Positions 45,843-57,933 of a stretch of 64,000 bases of DNA are shown here, piece by piece; positions within the stretch are counted from its first letter, which is position 1, and every line of letters starts with the position of its first letter. The notes under the pieces were generated by a model. The model did not search any database. It saw only the letters and a list, made by a program, of their open reading frames with translations, and was not told the DNA's origin. Location: positions 397,346 through 461,345 of the forward strand of contig FJUW01000060.1 of assembly GCA_900074885.1 (NCBI GenBank), in the 5' to 3' direction. Made by a program: the position numbers and the translations under genes. The DNA is from Rhynchosporium graminicola (taxonomy: Eukaryota; Ascomycota; Leotiomycetes; Helotiales; Ploettnerulaceae).

Positions 45843-47622
45843 ATGGCTTTATCTTTACTTGCCGAGTCATGGACTTGGTATGCTCTCGCCTGTTTAATCG
45901 TCATTACCAGATAGTAAGTATCTACTCTATCATAGTAGAGGTACATAACTTACTAGTTCTGCAGTGTATCGAGATACTACCAGCTAGGTAGCATCAAAGC
46001 TGCCCAAGCAGACGACTATATAATGGCTTTTGTCTTTGTGAGTACTATCTTCTCTACCTACATTCGCTAGACAACAGAGCAAACAAACAGCCCAAGGACA
46101 CCCAACTCACACGCCTTAGTGTTTCTACACAGTTGTCATCACAGGAATCAACATCCTTGCTCACCTTGACACCAACCTTATGCTTCCAGAAGAAATTCCC
46201 CTTCTCACTCCGGAGTCAATAGCTTCTCGGATCCGGGGATCGAAACTCGTAGTCCTCGTTGAGCAAAGTATGATTATGACACAATGGGGATGCAAAATCT
46301 GTCTATTGTTGTTGTACAACAAGATCACAATGGGCTTGAAAGCACATTTTGCGGTAAAGGTTGTGGCGGCGTATGCTATTACGGGTTGGGTAATTATGGA
46401 GGTGCTGTACTTCGGGGTTTGGTGCAGGCCATTTGATGGGTCTTGGGCTGTCCCTGTGAAAGAGGGTATGTTGACTTCCCCAATATTGAGACTTGATTAC
46501 TCTCCTGGGGAGAAAAAAGATCTATCAACTGATGGATGAGTTGCTAACGTGATACTTTAGCTCAATGTGCCACTGGTGTGCATCACATGACCACGAACGC
46601 CATTTTCAATATCTCATCGGACATCATGATGCTGTGTATTCCACTCCCTCTGCTCATTAATTCTCAATTGCCTAAAACAAAGTATGTCATACGTTTCTCT
46701 GTAGAAGCTGCGACTCCATGCAGCAAGTCCTCGAGCTAAGCGCCTTCTGCTCACTCATCTTCCACCGTGACTGGTGTCAAATAGGTACAGTAATATTCAG
46801 CTAACAAACCCATAGTAAACTGATCCTTTGCGTCCTCTTCAGTCTCGGAATATTCGTCGTAGGTCCTTTTATATCCCTGTTTCTCCCAGATTCGAAGCTT
46901 ACCACCCTCAGATTCTCTGCGCAGCCCTCAATAAATACTATTCCTTCGCACACCCTTGGAGCATAATGTGGACGTTCTGGTACGTCCGCGAAGCTTCCAC
47001 CGCCGTCTTCGTCGCCAACATGCCTATGTGCTGGTCCCTCATGCGACGTATTTTCAAACTCCGCGCTTTCAATGGGCTTTCTAGCGGTGCGAAACCAGGG
47101 AGGAATGGATATGCGTATGATAACCGGAGTAAAACCAAGAGCCAGCCGGTTGCGACGAGCTACACGAACGTCGGTCGAAGTGTGGCGATGGCAAGTAAGG
47201 CTGAAGGAAGTAGGGTCGATAGGAGCGAGAGGCAGGGAGGGGGGGTAAATTGGTGGGAAGGGAAAACAGACGCAAATGGAGTGAAACTTGGGAGGAGCGA
47301 AAGCGAAGAATACATCATCGGCAACGGAGGTAAAAGTGCGGTCCCATTAGAGATCTGGGAGAGCAGAGATGTTACGGTGGATCGAGGGAGTGTGAGGGAC
47401 GCGCCAGGCGTGGTGGCATGTGTTACTACGCCTGGACTGGTGAGGCCAAAGCCTTCTATGAATGGAGATAATATTGATAGGGGCATGAGGACGTGCATGT
47501 ACGATGGGACCGAGAAGGCCTTTTCGAACCGGACGACGGTTACTTCTATCACTGGTGGACACTTGCCGACTGGGAGGAAGAGCGAGAGTGACAGTTCAAG
47601 AAGTGGCAGATTGTCCAGGTAG
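45843..47622 (+). CDS. Pth11-like rhodopsin-domain integral membrane protein (7-TM)
   Basis: Six exons: 45843-45913, 45965-46037, 46120-46465, 46561-46681, 46816-46862, 46925-47622; introns 51, 82, 95, 134 and 62 bp; 451 aa. The first exons give SWTWYALACLIVITRY (TM1) and a DDYIMAFVFCFYTVVITGIN segment (TM2), the ADDYxM hallmark of the fungal rhodopsin domain (PF20684). Further helices are WGCKICLLLLYNKI, VVAAYAITGWVIMEVLYFGVWCRPFDGSW, IFNISSDIMMLCIPLPLLI, LILCVLFSLGIFVV and a last helix beginning SFAHPWSIMWTFWYVREAST. A ~170-residue polar cytoplasmic tail follows. Relatives include Magnaporthe Pth11, a G-protein-coupled surface sensor; there is no CFEM domain here. The fifth donor is the least certain. 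Confidence 0.85.
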
Positions 47623-50295
47623 ATGATCCTGTTTCTTGGTCGGGGCTTGGTTTACGAGTTTATGTGGGTAGATTCGCGGTAATGATAAGATGTAGAAAGA
47701 GCAGGTTGGGAGTCCTTTGAAAGGGCTTGTAATGTTATGTCTATAGTTTCGACGGAGGAGATGTCTTCTGATCATCTTGGATATTAGTATTAGTACAACA
47801 CCCCTTAAAGGATATACCATAATGTTCACTAAATCGGGAGTTTGGAGGCAAATGTTATAGTCGTACATGCTACACCGGAAGACGAAGTTGTTTCTTGATT
47901 GATCCCTTGAATCTTGTTATCTTCTTCTCGCCACGCTTAATTACTCGATACTCCGCTCTTTTGATCACGTTTTGCAAACACTACATCAAACATGAACAAA
48001 TCTACTAATTGAAGCTTCCGTTCGTAACCTCGCTCTCCCTGTATCTCACAAAAACCCCGAATCGAAATGATGAGATATCTGAGGTAAATGGTAAACATTG
48101 ACTGGGACTGCGCAACGTACTCGTAGCCTAATATCTTAGCGTTTTAAATCGACTAACAATACTACTACGGTGACAAAACAGAATTTTCCTTCCTGCTTGA
48201 GGTATGGCAAAGTGGTTCTTCAGTTCTCTGTATCACCTAGGGTTTCAAAGACCAAGAACGGAGTACGTTGATACTAGGTCTACAGAACCAAAGGGGTAGA
48301 GGAAAGAAATAATAGAGCCGGCAAGACAGCCGTAATTGGAGTCTTATCTTGATGTTTGGATTCCATACGACTGTCATTCAAACCTGACAAGATTGATAAG
48401 CTTTCAGCGGCATTTGAAACATCAATTTGCTTCTATATTAAAGAGCCTCACAGAAGTCAATTTGCCTTGAGATGTGCGTTACAAGCCAGTATCAGCTCAT
48501 AATCATCGGCAATGTTGAAGAAGAGTCTGCGAGATTGGGCTCCATTGCGGCTGGTGAAGTAAGAGGTCGATCAAAAATATCAGTCTGAATGATTTTAATC
48601 TAGGACTTTGATAAAGCAATAACCCAAAGTCAGGAAATTATTTTAAGACTTGTTTCTGAAGTCGTGAATTAGGTCGAGGACTTCGTACTATGAATTTGAT
48701 AGATATTTGGAAAGTAAACATCAGGCTTCGTTCTTCGCTTCATCAGGCATGACCCATACCAGACCAGGCTCTCTGTTGGAGAAAAACCTGGCAGAATATG
48801 ACAAGCGAGAACGCGAAATTCTAACATGATTAATGTGTGATTCCTCGACCGTGAAGAAGGAAAAACCCTGTCAGATTCCAGCATAGTGATGAGGAATAGA
48901 CAAAGGTTTTATGGATGTAATTTGTAAAGATATCCGATCACTAGAAAATTGACTCATCATTCTCACCCTAGCAAAACCGCTCTGTGTCAAAACAACAACA
49001 GCTTCATACACTTTGCCATTACTAGCAATTTCATTGATCCGAAGCTATTCAGACCCCTGCTCATGAAATTCGCCTCGTGATGCCGTCAAGGCTTGCGTGC
49101 GGTTCCCCACATACCTTACTATCATCTCCATATACGGTCACTTCAGCATGCAAATTCTCAAGGCGCATGTTTCTGGAACTTAGCCGCAAACCTCTGCTGC
49201 ATATCAGGGGGTTATACCCCACAAAGGTACCAATGAAGATTCCCTCTTTAACGAGCAGGCAGATTTTTTTTTTTTTCGCGTTTTGCGTGCATATGTGACA
49301 ATTTTAAAGATTTCTCCTCGAGCGACGATTATTGCCCTTTCTTGCGGAATGTGGTTGGCTTGAATATTCTCTCTTGCAGCTTAAAGTCCCTGACGCCAGG
49401 CGGATTCGTCTGCGGAGAACGAGACCTGTCTAGATCGATTCGAGGGCGTCTGTTGAATACAAAGACACAAGAATTATACAGGACATTGATTAACTGTTAT
49501 GTTATTTTAAAGTTACGGCATTTATGATTGACTTTCAAATGTCTTGAGTTTGCTCTTCTGTGACCTCACTCTATCGTTCCGAGCACGGCTGGATGAGATG
49601 CTAGAACCACAATAGTGTGTATCTATCTTCCAACTCGATGACTTGGAAGTCCAATATTAATAGTCTGTGTAATCATCAAGATACTCTCCGAAAGCACTAA
49701 AATGGAAAGGCACCGCTGAAATGTTCCTAAGGGTTTGTCCTGCTATCTTAGATGTCGAGTTGCCAACTTGTATTTTCCCCGGGCCAGTTCTTTGTTGCCG
49801 AGACAAATAACCATAATATGAGCATAGTTATCAAAAACTTGACTATATAACTCTTTCACTATAGGATGTGCTACAATATCTTCATGACTTCAGTTTCAAT
49901 CGCATGATATTGACAAATTGAAGCGTTCAAGCTCATATAGATATTTCATGATTGTAATAAGATAAATCGGTCACGATATGCTTTTCCCTTTGAACACTTC
50001 GAACAATTTTAAAGAGATTACTAGCTTCACTCCCAGAGATCTTTTACAGCCAATCAAGTTGCCTTCTGTTATCGCCAATTCGGCCTCTTCCATTTGATTA
50101 TCTGGTCCCGGTCCCGCAAGCATCGGCTGCCCACTTTCGCTTTCGCTAGCTTGCTGGTCAACAATGCGACCGACCCACTTCAACCTGACTTTTTACACTT
50201 TGCATCACCGCCCGTCAATCCTCCAAACTCCTCAGATTTCAGCCTCGTACGAAAGGTTTCTACATATCACCCACATCATCAGAAGCGTTGCGCGT
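47623..50295. other. intergenic, no supported gene
   Basis: 2.7 kb of AT-rich DNA with only short frames (for example minus 48669-48884). The last ~250 bp form the upstream leader of the arginine gene. Confidence 0.5.
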
Positions 50296-50623
50296 ATGAG
50301 TGGGCGCCCGTCAGTTTTCACGTCTCAGGTAAGATCTCTCTGCTGCTAAATTGATTTTCTTTTCTTTGGCTGGGATTGACTCATGGGGCCGGCGCCCTTA
50401 TCTTTGTTTGCGGATCTCCAGTTATGACACAACAGTTATCTACACTTTCCCAAGTGCTTCATCTGTCTTTACTGTTCAATGTTCAATGTAAACAGTTTCA
50501 TGACTGCCTGCTAACCCTCTACAGGATTACATCTCAGGTCCGCTCTCAATTAACCCTCCGATTCCTCACCGCCCACTAACCCACCATTGAACAGATCACA
50601 TCTGGAAAGCTTCAATTAACTGA
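50296..50623 (+). CDS. arginine attenuator peptide (AAP) uORF of the arg-2/CPA1 gene, twice spliced
   Basis: Three exons: 50296-50328, 50525-50537, 50595-50623; introns 196 and 57 bp; 24 codons plus TGA. Exon 1 encodes MSGRPSVFTSQ, the highly conserved start of the AAP. Exons 2 and 3 encode DYISDHIWKASIN and the stop. The residues known to matter in Neurospora are kept: Asp12 and the Trp at position 19. In Neurospora and yeast the nascent peptide stalls ribosomes at the uORF stop when arginine is high, which lowers initiation at the downstream ORF and triggers mRNA decay. The uORF ends 50 nt before the main ATG, a normal distance. The reading frame works only if both introns are removed. Confidence 0.93.
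50377..50383 (+). promoter_or_regulatory. TGACTCA, Gcn4/CPC1-type site inside intron 1 of the leader
   Basis: An exact TGACTCA, the consensus of the cross-pathway-control bZIP factor (CPC1/CpcA/Gcn4), lies in the first leader intron, 297 bp before the main ATG. Arginine genes are known targets of that factor. It may act as an intronic or downstream promoter element; one exact 7-mer can also occur by chance. Confidence 0.4.
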
Positions 50624-50673
50624 AAGTTCTTCCTCCTCCTACCGCCTATCTCTCTACACAAACAATATACACA

Positions 50674-52181
50674 ATGTTCGCCCGTATACTCAGACCTGCG
50701 GCTTTCAAGCCTGCTGGTGGCATTACCAAATTCACCAGATCAATGGCTACGGTTGAAGGAAGTGTTGGACGTGCCATGCCAGCTGTTCGACCAAGGGCTA
50801 CACCAATATCACACGATCGAGCAACCTTCACAATCAGGGTATGGCAATTAGCAGGCCGAGAGAGGATTTTTGCTGATCAATTCTAGGATGGACCAGTTTT
50901 CCACGGAAAATCTTTCGGCGCCAAATCCAACATCTCGGGCGAAGCAGTCTTTACAACATCCCTTGTCGGATACCCTGAGTCGATGACCGATCCTTCTTAC
51001 CGTGGACAAATCCTCGTCTTCACCCAACCACTTATCGGTAATTACGGTGTCCCTTCATCCGCACGAGACGAACACGGCCTTCTCAAGTACTTCGAGTCAC
51101 CAAACATCCAATGCGTAGGTGTAGTTGTCGCAGATTACGCCGAGAAATACAGCCATTGGACCGCAGTCGAGTCTCTTGCCGAATGGTGTGCCCGTGAAGG
51201 AGTCCCAGCCATCTCTGGAGTTGATACGCGTGCCATCGTAACCCATCTCCGGGAAGTTGGATCCTCGTTGGCCAGAATCACAATCGGAGAAGAATATGAT
51301 GCCGATCAGGATGAAGCTTTTGTTGATCCTGAACAAATCAACTTGGTTAAGAAAGTCAGCACCAAGGCTCCATTCCACGTCAGTTCCCACAAAGGCGACA
51401 TGCACGTCGCTGTCATCGATTGTGGTGTCAAGGAAAACATCTTGCGAAGCTTAGTCGCTCGTGGTGCTAGTGCTACGGTCTTCCCCTACGATTACCCCAT
51501 CCATAAGGTTGCGCACCACTTCGATGGAGTCTTTATTTCCAATGGTCCAGGTGATCCAACCCATTGTCAAGACACAGTCTACCACTTGGCCCGTCTTATG
51601 GAGACTTCTCAGGTCCCTGTCATGGGTATCTGTCTTGGTCACCAACTTCTTGCTCTTGCGGCTGGTGCTCGCACTATTAAGCTCAAGTATGGAAACCGTG
51701 CCCACAACATTCCAGCACTGGATTTGACAACTGGACAATGCCATATTACGAGTCAGAACCATGGTTACGCAGTCGATACACCAACTCTACCTGCTGAATT
51801 CAAGGAGTATTTCGTCAACTTGAACGATGGCTCTAACGAGGGTATGTACCTCCCTCAAATCTCTTCCCCATATAAAGACTTCAACTAATAACTCCAGGAA
51901 TGATTCACAAGACCCGCCCCATCTTCTCGACACAGTTCCACCCCGAAGCCAAAGGCGGACCCATGGACTCCTCCTACCTCTTTGATATGTACATCGAGAA
52001 CGTCCAGCGTTACAAGAACAATCAGGCCGTATATCCCGCTACCGGAAAGGACAACAGACCTTCACCTCTACTAGTCGATATTCTTGGCAAGGAACGTGTT
52101 GGTGTTGCGCCTGCGCAGCCAGCCGAGAACTTGCTGCAGGCAAATGAGGCGAATATGGCGAGGCAGGCAGCTGCTGCTTAG
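50674..52181 (+). CDS. cpa1: carbamoyl-phosphate synthase, arginine-specific small (glutaminase) subunit
   Basis: Three exons: 50674-50838, 50887-51841, 51898-52181; introns 48 and 56 bp; 467 aa. The N-terminus ([23 protein letters not shown]) is a mitochondrial-type presequence, as in Neurospora ARG-2. The CPS small-chain domain follows ([35 protein letters not shown]). Next is the class I glutamine amidotransferase domain with FISNGPGDP, the nucleophile Cys in [15 protein letters not shown], and the catalytic His-Glu pair in [11 protein letters not shown]. It splits glutamine and passes ammonia to the large subunit to make carbamoyl phosphate for arginine synthesis. Control by the spliced attenuator uORF just upstream is strongly indicated. 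Confidence 0.96.
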
Positions 52182-52806
52182 GTTGGCACAGAAGCAAGGA
52201 TGGGCAGGTGTGTATTTGGTCATGGGCGTTTGTTGGATTCTCGTGCAATATTTGATGTTGCTGTGATACTTGACGACTTTACTTGCTGCAATCCTTTTTT
52301 TTAAATATCAGGGACCTGCTACATGGAATTATATATGAAAGCAACAGAGCTTCACACATGTGATGGCTTTTCCCCCTATTTGAAAGGCACATAATATTAC
52401 ATGATATCAATTTGCTTCACCTGAATATTGTATAATGTCTGTGTAAAAGTGGTTAGCTAAGTTTCCATGAAGAACGCAATTGTAATGATTGAAAGTCAAG
52501 TTGTAGTGAGGTAGATTGCAGTCAGTAGGAGGACAATTTATGCCTCTGGTTTGTGGTGGTTCCTTTGTTTAAAGCAGGCAGGCAAGGCTGACAATCCTCT
52601 AGCAGCCTTGCGCTCAAGGCAAGCCAAAATTGTGTAACTGAGATTCTTATATCAACAATCAACAAGCTCAATCGGCATCGATTCTTCCATCTACAACCAG
52701 ACAGAGCATTGCCCGTGGAATCTCGGATCTCTCACTCCTGATTTCTAGTTAGGTCTTCATATTGCAAGCGCAGATAGCGACCCTAATTCTCTCGAATCCA
52801 GAACCA
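52182..52806. other. intergenic between cpa1 and the cyclin gene
   Basis: 3' flank and short promoter region; nothing distinctive beyond a GGCAGGCAAGGC motif near 52575. Confidence 0.5.
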
Positions 52807-54056
52807 ATGGCCTTTCTCGACACAATTTCCAATCCCCTCGTAACGCCCTCGCAAATCACTACGTCGCAATCCCTCTCGAAGCTTCCAATTGAAATACAGG
52901 ATAGCATACGGTTTTATACGGCGAGATTGACGCAGGCGGCTGGGAGGCTGTTGAGGCTGCCGCAGGATATCACGGCGAAGGCGAATGTGCTATTGTTTAG
53001 GTATTGGGTTATTGATGGGTTTGGTTTTGGAGTTAGTGGAGGGAATGAGCAGGGGGATTGGGAGTTTAGCGTAAGTATGGCTTTTGTTCTTGGAGAGAGG
53101 AAGGGATGGGGAGTGGGAATGAGGCAGAGGGAAGGCAGGGAGAAGAAACTATAAGAGACTATGGTAGTATTGGGGACTGGGTTAGAGGATTCAGGGAGAG
53201 TGTGGAGGGAAGATCTGAAAGTGGGAGAGGAAGCGAATATCAGGTTGAAATCATGCTGACTTTATTTTCAACCAGGATATCTCAGCAGCAACACTCTACC
53301 TAACAGCCAAAATATCCTCATCTCCCCGCTCATTGCGAAGTATAACAAACATCTACGCATTCCTCCTCTCACCCACCGGCTCCGCATACCTCTCTTCATC
53401 CCCCTCCTCTTCCTCAGATGACAAATCCAATCCAGAAACATACTACCTCTCGGAATCAGCCTACATCTCCCAACGAAACCACCTCATGCATCTCGAAGGA
53501 CAAATCCTAAACGCCTTGGGATTTGAGACCAAGGTTGTGCTTCCGCATGCGCTGGCTATCACATATCTCCAGACACTCGATGTGTTTAACACTCCTGCCA
53601 AAGGAAAAGAGCTCGGCCAACAGACGATCGCATGTTTAAATACGGCATTGCTGTCTCCACAAATGCTGTATTTAACACATCAACCTACGGCGTTGGCTAC
53701 AGCAGCTATCTATCTTGCAGCAAGGGAGATTGGGGTTAAGTTACCGGAAACGGAGTGGTGGGAAGTATTCGATTGTGAGAGAGAGGAGTTGGGGTTCTTG
53801 GTTGTCGCTAGTACGTGTTTATCCTCGCCTAAATTTGAGAGTAGGCAACGCTAATGTTCATGCAGTGGGCAGCTTGAAGGGATGGGTCGAGATGGAGATG
53901 AAAACGAGGAGTTGGGGCACGAGTGGGATGGTAAGGAGAGCTGATCTTGAATATTTACGAACAGCGAATGGGGAAAGGGGACAGGAGGAAGACGAGGAAA
54001 GGGAGATGGCGAGGATGCTGGATCAGAGAGTGCAAGGCGAGGAGGTTGTGGCTTGA
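52807..54056 (+). CDS. cyclin-L-like cyclin
   Basis: Three exons: 52807-53070, 53276-53810, 53866-54056; introns 205 and 55 bp; 329 aa. The first cyclin fold includes LPIEIQDSIRFYTARLTQAA and GRLLRLPQDITAKANVLLFRYW, close to the cyclin-L pattern (AAxLLxLPQ). It continues after the intron with DISAATLYLTAKISSSPRSL and a long insertion, then QILNALGFETKVVLPH. The second fold includes CLNTALLSPQMLYLTHQP and ALATAAIYLAAREIGVKLPE. Cyclin L partners CDK11-type kinases in transcription and splicing; there is no Arg-Ser tail here. The start is the first ATG in a frame that is open upstream; upstream TTG is not credible in a fungus. Confidence 0.82.
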
Positions 54057-56287
54057 TTTACTTTGATTGCAGTGTTGAGCAAAGCTGAGGTAGAAAAATC
54101 TTCCAGATGAAGAGAACCTGAACCTGCTTGCAAACCTCACAGTCAATACAAGAGGCAGACACTTTTCATACTCATCATGACACTCCTCAGGACCAATAAA
54201 CCCATCTGCATTGAAGTTGGTGTATTTAGTATCCATTTGCTGATTAGATAACGATTACATGAGATCGAAATGCCGTCACGCACTGCTATATCAATCATGT
54301 CCAGACTGTAGGAAATAAGCACCATACATTGTTCTCGTATTTCTGAAGCACTGACATGATGGGATTTTGATTATTTCAGGCTTATGGCTTAGTAGTTTGC
54401 CCTGGCAAATAATCTGAAACCGTTTCTATTACGAGTCAAGCTTGGCAGTAGAATATTTCAAGATTTGAGAAAGCTACTCTCACTGGCTATTTTTTACCGA
54501 TCAAACCTGTCTCGATACAGCAAGCTCTCGGGATATTAATTGCGGAAGTGGCAATCAACTAATGCTTTCCAAAAAAAAAAACCTTCGAAAGACGTGCCGC
54601 ATGCTCTCTCCACCCTTCGAATCGGATTTCTTGCTTGAATTGTCCAGTCCAGTCTTCAAGCTCTCACTGAAGAAAATGTGTCGAGGGTTTCATATTCTGC
54701 AATCATCATTCAAAACAATAACGCGGGAAACTGGCTTTCTCTGGTGTGTTTTGCGTGTCGAAGCTGTGATATATACGTATATTCTCCCGGGCCAATCAAT
54801 CAGACTTTACCGCTTTGCTTCGATTGAGGCGAGAAAAGCGTCATACATCTATCCTATCTCATGCCTAAGTTTTCATTTCTTTTTATCGATTCTTCTAAGC
54901 GTACTGTACCTTTCACGCACGTCATAATACAATGCTAGCCGTCCAAGCCATCCCACTCACTCAATTGGAAGCTTGGTTCGCTTGCTTAACGATGCTAGCG
55001 CGGTATGAATAACAACAATGGAAGTAGAATTGAAACACAAAGGTAAAGCGCCTGTAGGATTATTTCTGTTTAGGAATGGTTGTTGAGGATGGGGGTTCGC
55101 TTATGATGGCGCCGAGAGGTCGTGGGAAGGAAGGTATAGCTAGCTAGAGGCGTGTGTTTTGACTTGATGAAGAAAAGAAAATTCGCAGCGTGCTAATGAT
55201 TGCGTAGAAGGAGAGTTGGGCTGCTGGGTTACTGTTTTCGTTAGTGATACGATGCAAATAGACTATATCTAGGGGGAAACTTCGAAGAATAAGTTACTAG
55301 AGTTTTGAAATGCGAGGATTAAGAAAGGGGGTTTTTTACACTCAAAAGAGGTGGTTTTACTGGTCAGTTATACACGCACAGATAGATACAAGTAGAGATT
55401 GTCTTTCGTATATTTAACTAGTTCTCTTGTGCGGCTGCTTGTTTGGGTCATGTGTTCTTCTTATGTTTATTTGATAATCTTGGTTTCTGATATATAGGCA
55501 TAGGACAGCAAGGTCATATGCGGTTTAATAGTAAATATATAGAGACTTGTGGCTACTGATATAATGAATGACAGCTCTTGAGGAGTCTATTCAAGAAGCG
55601 ACTACTGTAGTAGTAGATTAGTTGAATTGGCCGGGTATATCGTATTTCGCTGGGAGGATTCTGGTGTACATTTCGGATGTCACAAGACTTTCAAAGCTGT
55701 GTTTTGGTTTCAGTTATCAGCTTCGTGAGCCCCTTTGAATACTTTGAGAGATGAAAGTATATATCATGTAAGAGAAAGCCTGGATATAAAGTCTGGTCTT
55801 TTTGAAGAGCTTTGGAGACTTTCTCGGTGAACTGTGACATTGTGAAAGACACTCCGGATAATGGAAACAAGCATATCAGCTAGAGCCTGAAAGAGTATGA
55901 TATTATTATATTCACGACAATGAACCTGAATGTATCAGCTAGAGCATGAAAAAATATCATACTGTTATGATGGAAGTGTTCCGGGACATGTATATACTGA
56001 TCTTCAAATCATAATCGGAACTTCGAGATTCAATAGTAACGTCGCAGCATTAGCTTATGACTTTGAAAGTTTCTCCAATCTGATACGTAATATAATTCTT
56101 CAAACTGAACTAAGCTATCATACTAACGCTATCAAACTAAGATAAGCAAATTCACTTTTCGAAAACAATCAATACTAGCTCTACCATATTGTCGCCACGA
56201 CACGAGCTTTAGTTATTTCAACTTCGAACCTGCTTGATAAAGTCATCACACAACTTCACGACATCGAAACAAAGGAAACTCATCATC
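54057..56287. other. intergenic, no supported gene
   Basis: AT-rich with short frames only (54562-54927, 55930-56145 plus) lacking domains. A TATCAGCTAGAGC(C/A)TGAAA(A/G)A(G/A)TAT motif is duplicated at 55874 and 55935. Confidence 0.5.
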
Positions 56288-57933
56288 ATGATTCCTCAAA
56301 TCAAACATCCCGAGCACACCTCTTCGCTCTCCGCAGATGACTTCCCTCACGGCCCTCCCAGCTCTCCTGCTTCGAATGCCCTCTCTGACTTGATCGACGC
56401 TTCTGGACACACTTTCGAGCCTTTAGAAGATGTCGATGTCAATGTCACCACCTCAAATAAGGACATTGCCAGTCCATCCACGATTACCTGGCCTCTTACG
56501 CCAATGTTTCCCTTCCTCTTCGGCCAGAAGACACTTCCTCTTGCCCGTCCTTCCTCTTCTAGCCAGAGGACCGTCATAATCGCCATCTCAGGCTGTTCCT
56601 CAGCTGGCAAATCTCTCCTGTCGAAGCTGCTTAGCAAAGTCTTCAGCGATTTTAAGGATATTCCAGCTAGGATCATCGCGCAGGATGATTTCTTCCACCC
56701 GAAGTATTTACAGCGAATGCTGAGCTTCACTTCTACAGAGGCGGATGCAAAGTTCGTGGAGAGGAGCATTAGAGATGATGAGTTAGGCATGTACGCCATC
56801 TCCAAAAGTGGTGTTTGCGCCTCGAAGTCTTCCAATAGTCTTGCGACATGCACAGCCGGTAGAAAGATTCCTCTGTACCATGTCACAGGCCCAAACGCGG
56901 ATTGTGATGAAGCAGTTGACTTTGTTGGTCTTGTTGATGTTCATGAAAACCTCAAGGCTACTGGCGACGTGAGACAGTATGGGAAGCGCTCTCCCTCCGA
57001 TGACAGCTTGGATGAGTTTACTGGTTTGATTCGGAAGATGAAGGAGAAGATCGGTACTGATCATCCCCGGGGTCTAAACTTCGTGTTCGTTGAGGGATTC
57101 ATGCTTCTCGCACCTCCTCCTACATACCCCTTCACCTCATCGGCCGATACAACCGACAATCTCTTCAACATTTCCGACGAGATCACTAAGATCGAGACCC
57201 TCGTCAAACGCCTTGAAGACATTTCCGTAGAGCTCATCGCTAAGCATGATATTGATGCCGATCTCGAATGCGAGCGCGAAGCCATCGAGGCGCAGATCTG
57301 GAAGGTAAATCTGGCCTCGAAGACACACATGCAGAGCATCTTCGATGTTAAGCTCTTTCTCGTTACCAGTAAGGATGAAGCCAAGCGTCGACGCTTCAAG
57401 CGGCCCATCTATAAAGCGCCCCGGAAGGCAAGAGGATGCCTGGACAGATGTGGAAGAGTGAGGGATACTTTGAAGAGGCTGTCTGGAAAGGATATGAGGA
57501 GAGCTACGGCTGGTTGTTCGACGACGAGGAGGGAGGAAGGCTGAGGGATCGGGAACCTGGGGTATCACTAAGTATGCAGGCTCTAGGTAGGCTAATACTT
57601 CATCTCCCTCCGAAGTACCCAAGAACCATCAATGATTACTCGCCGATTGATCTAAGTACTTATACCACCCGCGAGTACAGCAGAGGAAAGTCTACATCTA
57701 CAATGTGCTACTGTGATAGCCCGAGGGACAAAAAGTACCGGTCTCGAAACTGTCATACAGACAGACATACCTCGGTACTTGATTTGAATGACGATGCTGT
57801 AAACAATAGAACAATACCAGCCTACATACACAATTGGAAGTGCTCGAACGAATGGCAGAGCGTGACCAAAGACCTCGTCCTTCCACATCTAGATGATCTA
57901 TCACAATCTACTTTTCGTTTCGACCCTGAATAG
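56288..57933 (+). pseudogene. NRK1: nicotinamide riboside kinase (Nrk1-type) with a C-terminal frameshift
   Basis: ATG 56288 begins a long frame with a ~95-residue N-terminal extension. Next come the P-loop GCSSAGKS (residues 102-109), IIAQDDFFHPKYLQR (family QDDFY/FxP) and a DCDEAVDFVGLV segment (family WDxPEAxD). FVFVEGFMLL and a RRRFKRPIYK-AP segment (family RxxRxY) follow. The expected next block, PEGKRMPGQMWKSEGYFEE and WKGYEESYGWLF, is present only in the next frame. The frame change lies within about 57411-57421, consistent with one missing base, and the first frame then ends at 57544. The enzyme phosphorylates nicotinamide riboside in NAD salvage. A sequencing or assembly error is as likely as a true lesion, because everything before it is intact. 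Recognisable homology stops near 57560. Confidence 0.8.
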
